The notes beneath the pieces were generated by a model. It worked only from the letters and a program-made list of their open reading frames with translations. It searched no databases and was not told the DNA's origin. From contig JAWKZW010000001.1 of NCBI GenBank assembly GCA_041395725.1, positions 3,416,501 through 3,480,500 on the forward strand: 64,000 nucleotides of DNA. The letters run 5' to 3'. Origin of the DNA: Gammaproteobacteria bacterium (GTDB lineage: Bacteria; Pseudomonadota; Gammaproteobacteria; Pseudomonadales; Pseudohongiellaceae). The translations under genes were made by a program, and so were the position numbers. Below, piece after piece: positions 63,885 through 64,000 of the stretch (position 1 is the stretch's first letter; each line of letters opens with the position of its first letter).

Positions 63885-64000
63885 ATCGATCCGCTGGCCC
63901 GGATCAATCACTCAATCGATTTACGAATACGTTCACGAAACTGTCGGCTGTTTCGGGACTGCTGAGCAGTGGTCGGCACTGCGGGGCAGCCGACAGGTCT

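Noticed and set aside
1..64000. tRNA or rRNA genes
   Set aside because: Reading both strands for T-loop words such as GTTCGAATC and for 16S/23S landmarks gave nothing convincing.

Overview
The window reads as one contiguous piece of a gammaproteobacterial chromosome, probably a free-living aerobe of marine or aquatic type. The support is gene content: SbcB, RNase T, short-type dihydroorotase, a PilU twitching ATPase, a system I cytochrome c maturation operon, class Ia ribonucleotide reductase, DUF5062 and a stand-alone RnfB-like ferredoxin between nth and metG. The genus cannot be named from sequence reading alone. I see no rRNA or tRNA gene, no CRISPR array, no intact insertion sequence and no prophage.

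Layout. 0-5 kb: accessory envelope genes (a secreted protein with an N-terminal DFNGIW motif, a YcgR-N-like protein, an FG-GAP propeller and a duplicated membrane protein). 4.8-6.5 kb: ilvD. 6.8-8.9 kb: a two-gene alkylation repair unit, an Ada-AlkA fusion followed by ogt. 9-20 kb: mostly poorly characterised genes (lipase, two large membrane proteins, small exported proteins, a TonB-like orphan), a MATE transporter, XdhC and a second DFxGIW protein. 20-24 kb, minus strand: pyrB, pilU and an amidase. 24-31.6 kb: sbcB, a PlsC-like acyltransferase, a DUF349 protein and dinG. 31.7-38.5 kb, minus strand: nrdA-nrdB followed by a small unknown, a MocA-like nucleotidyltransferase, DUF5062 and a cyclophilin. 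39-47 kb: argF, argG, pyrC-rnt, grxD and an orphan hydantoinase B, with two long gene-poor spacers rich in inverted repeats. 46.9-53.3 kb: nth, the RnfB-like ferredoxin, a trypsin-like protease, metG and dcd. 53.8-62.2 kb: a lone fliA and then ccmABCDEFGHI. 62.3-63.9 kb: moaA and moaB.

How the genes work together. IlvD, ArgF, ArgG, PyrB and PyrC are single steps of amino acid and pyrimidine synthesis. NrdAB and Dcd supply deoxynucleotides; NrdR-like palindromes lie upstream of nrdA. Ada-AlkA, Ogt, Nth, SbcB and DinG are genome maintenance functions. The ccm operon matures c-type cytochromes. MoaA, MoaB, the MocA-like protein and XdhC belong to molybdenum cofactor synthesis and insertion but sit at three separate places.

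The least ordinary features are non-coding: an 8-bp/9-bp tandem array between ccmC and ccmD that is open in all three forward frames; a perfect 28-bp palindrome with an NrdR-box core between argF and nrdA; a perfect 24-bp inverted repeat enclosing 89 bp upstream of argF; identical 22-bp repeats bracketing pyrC-rnt; and a 21-22 bp degenerate repeat overlapping the sbcB stop codon. No gene set here can be claimed as a new defence or biosynthetic system.
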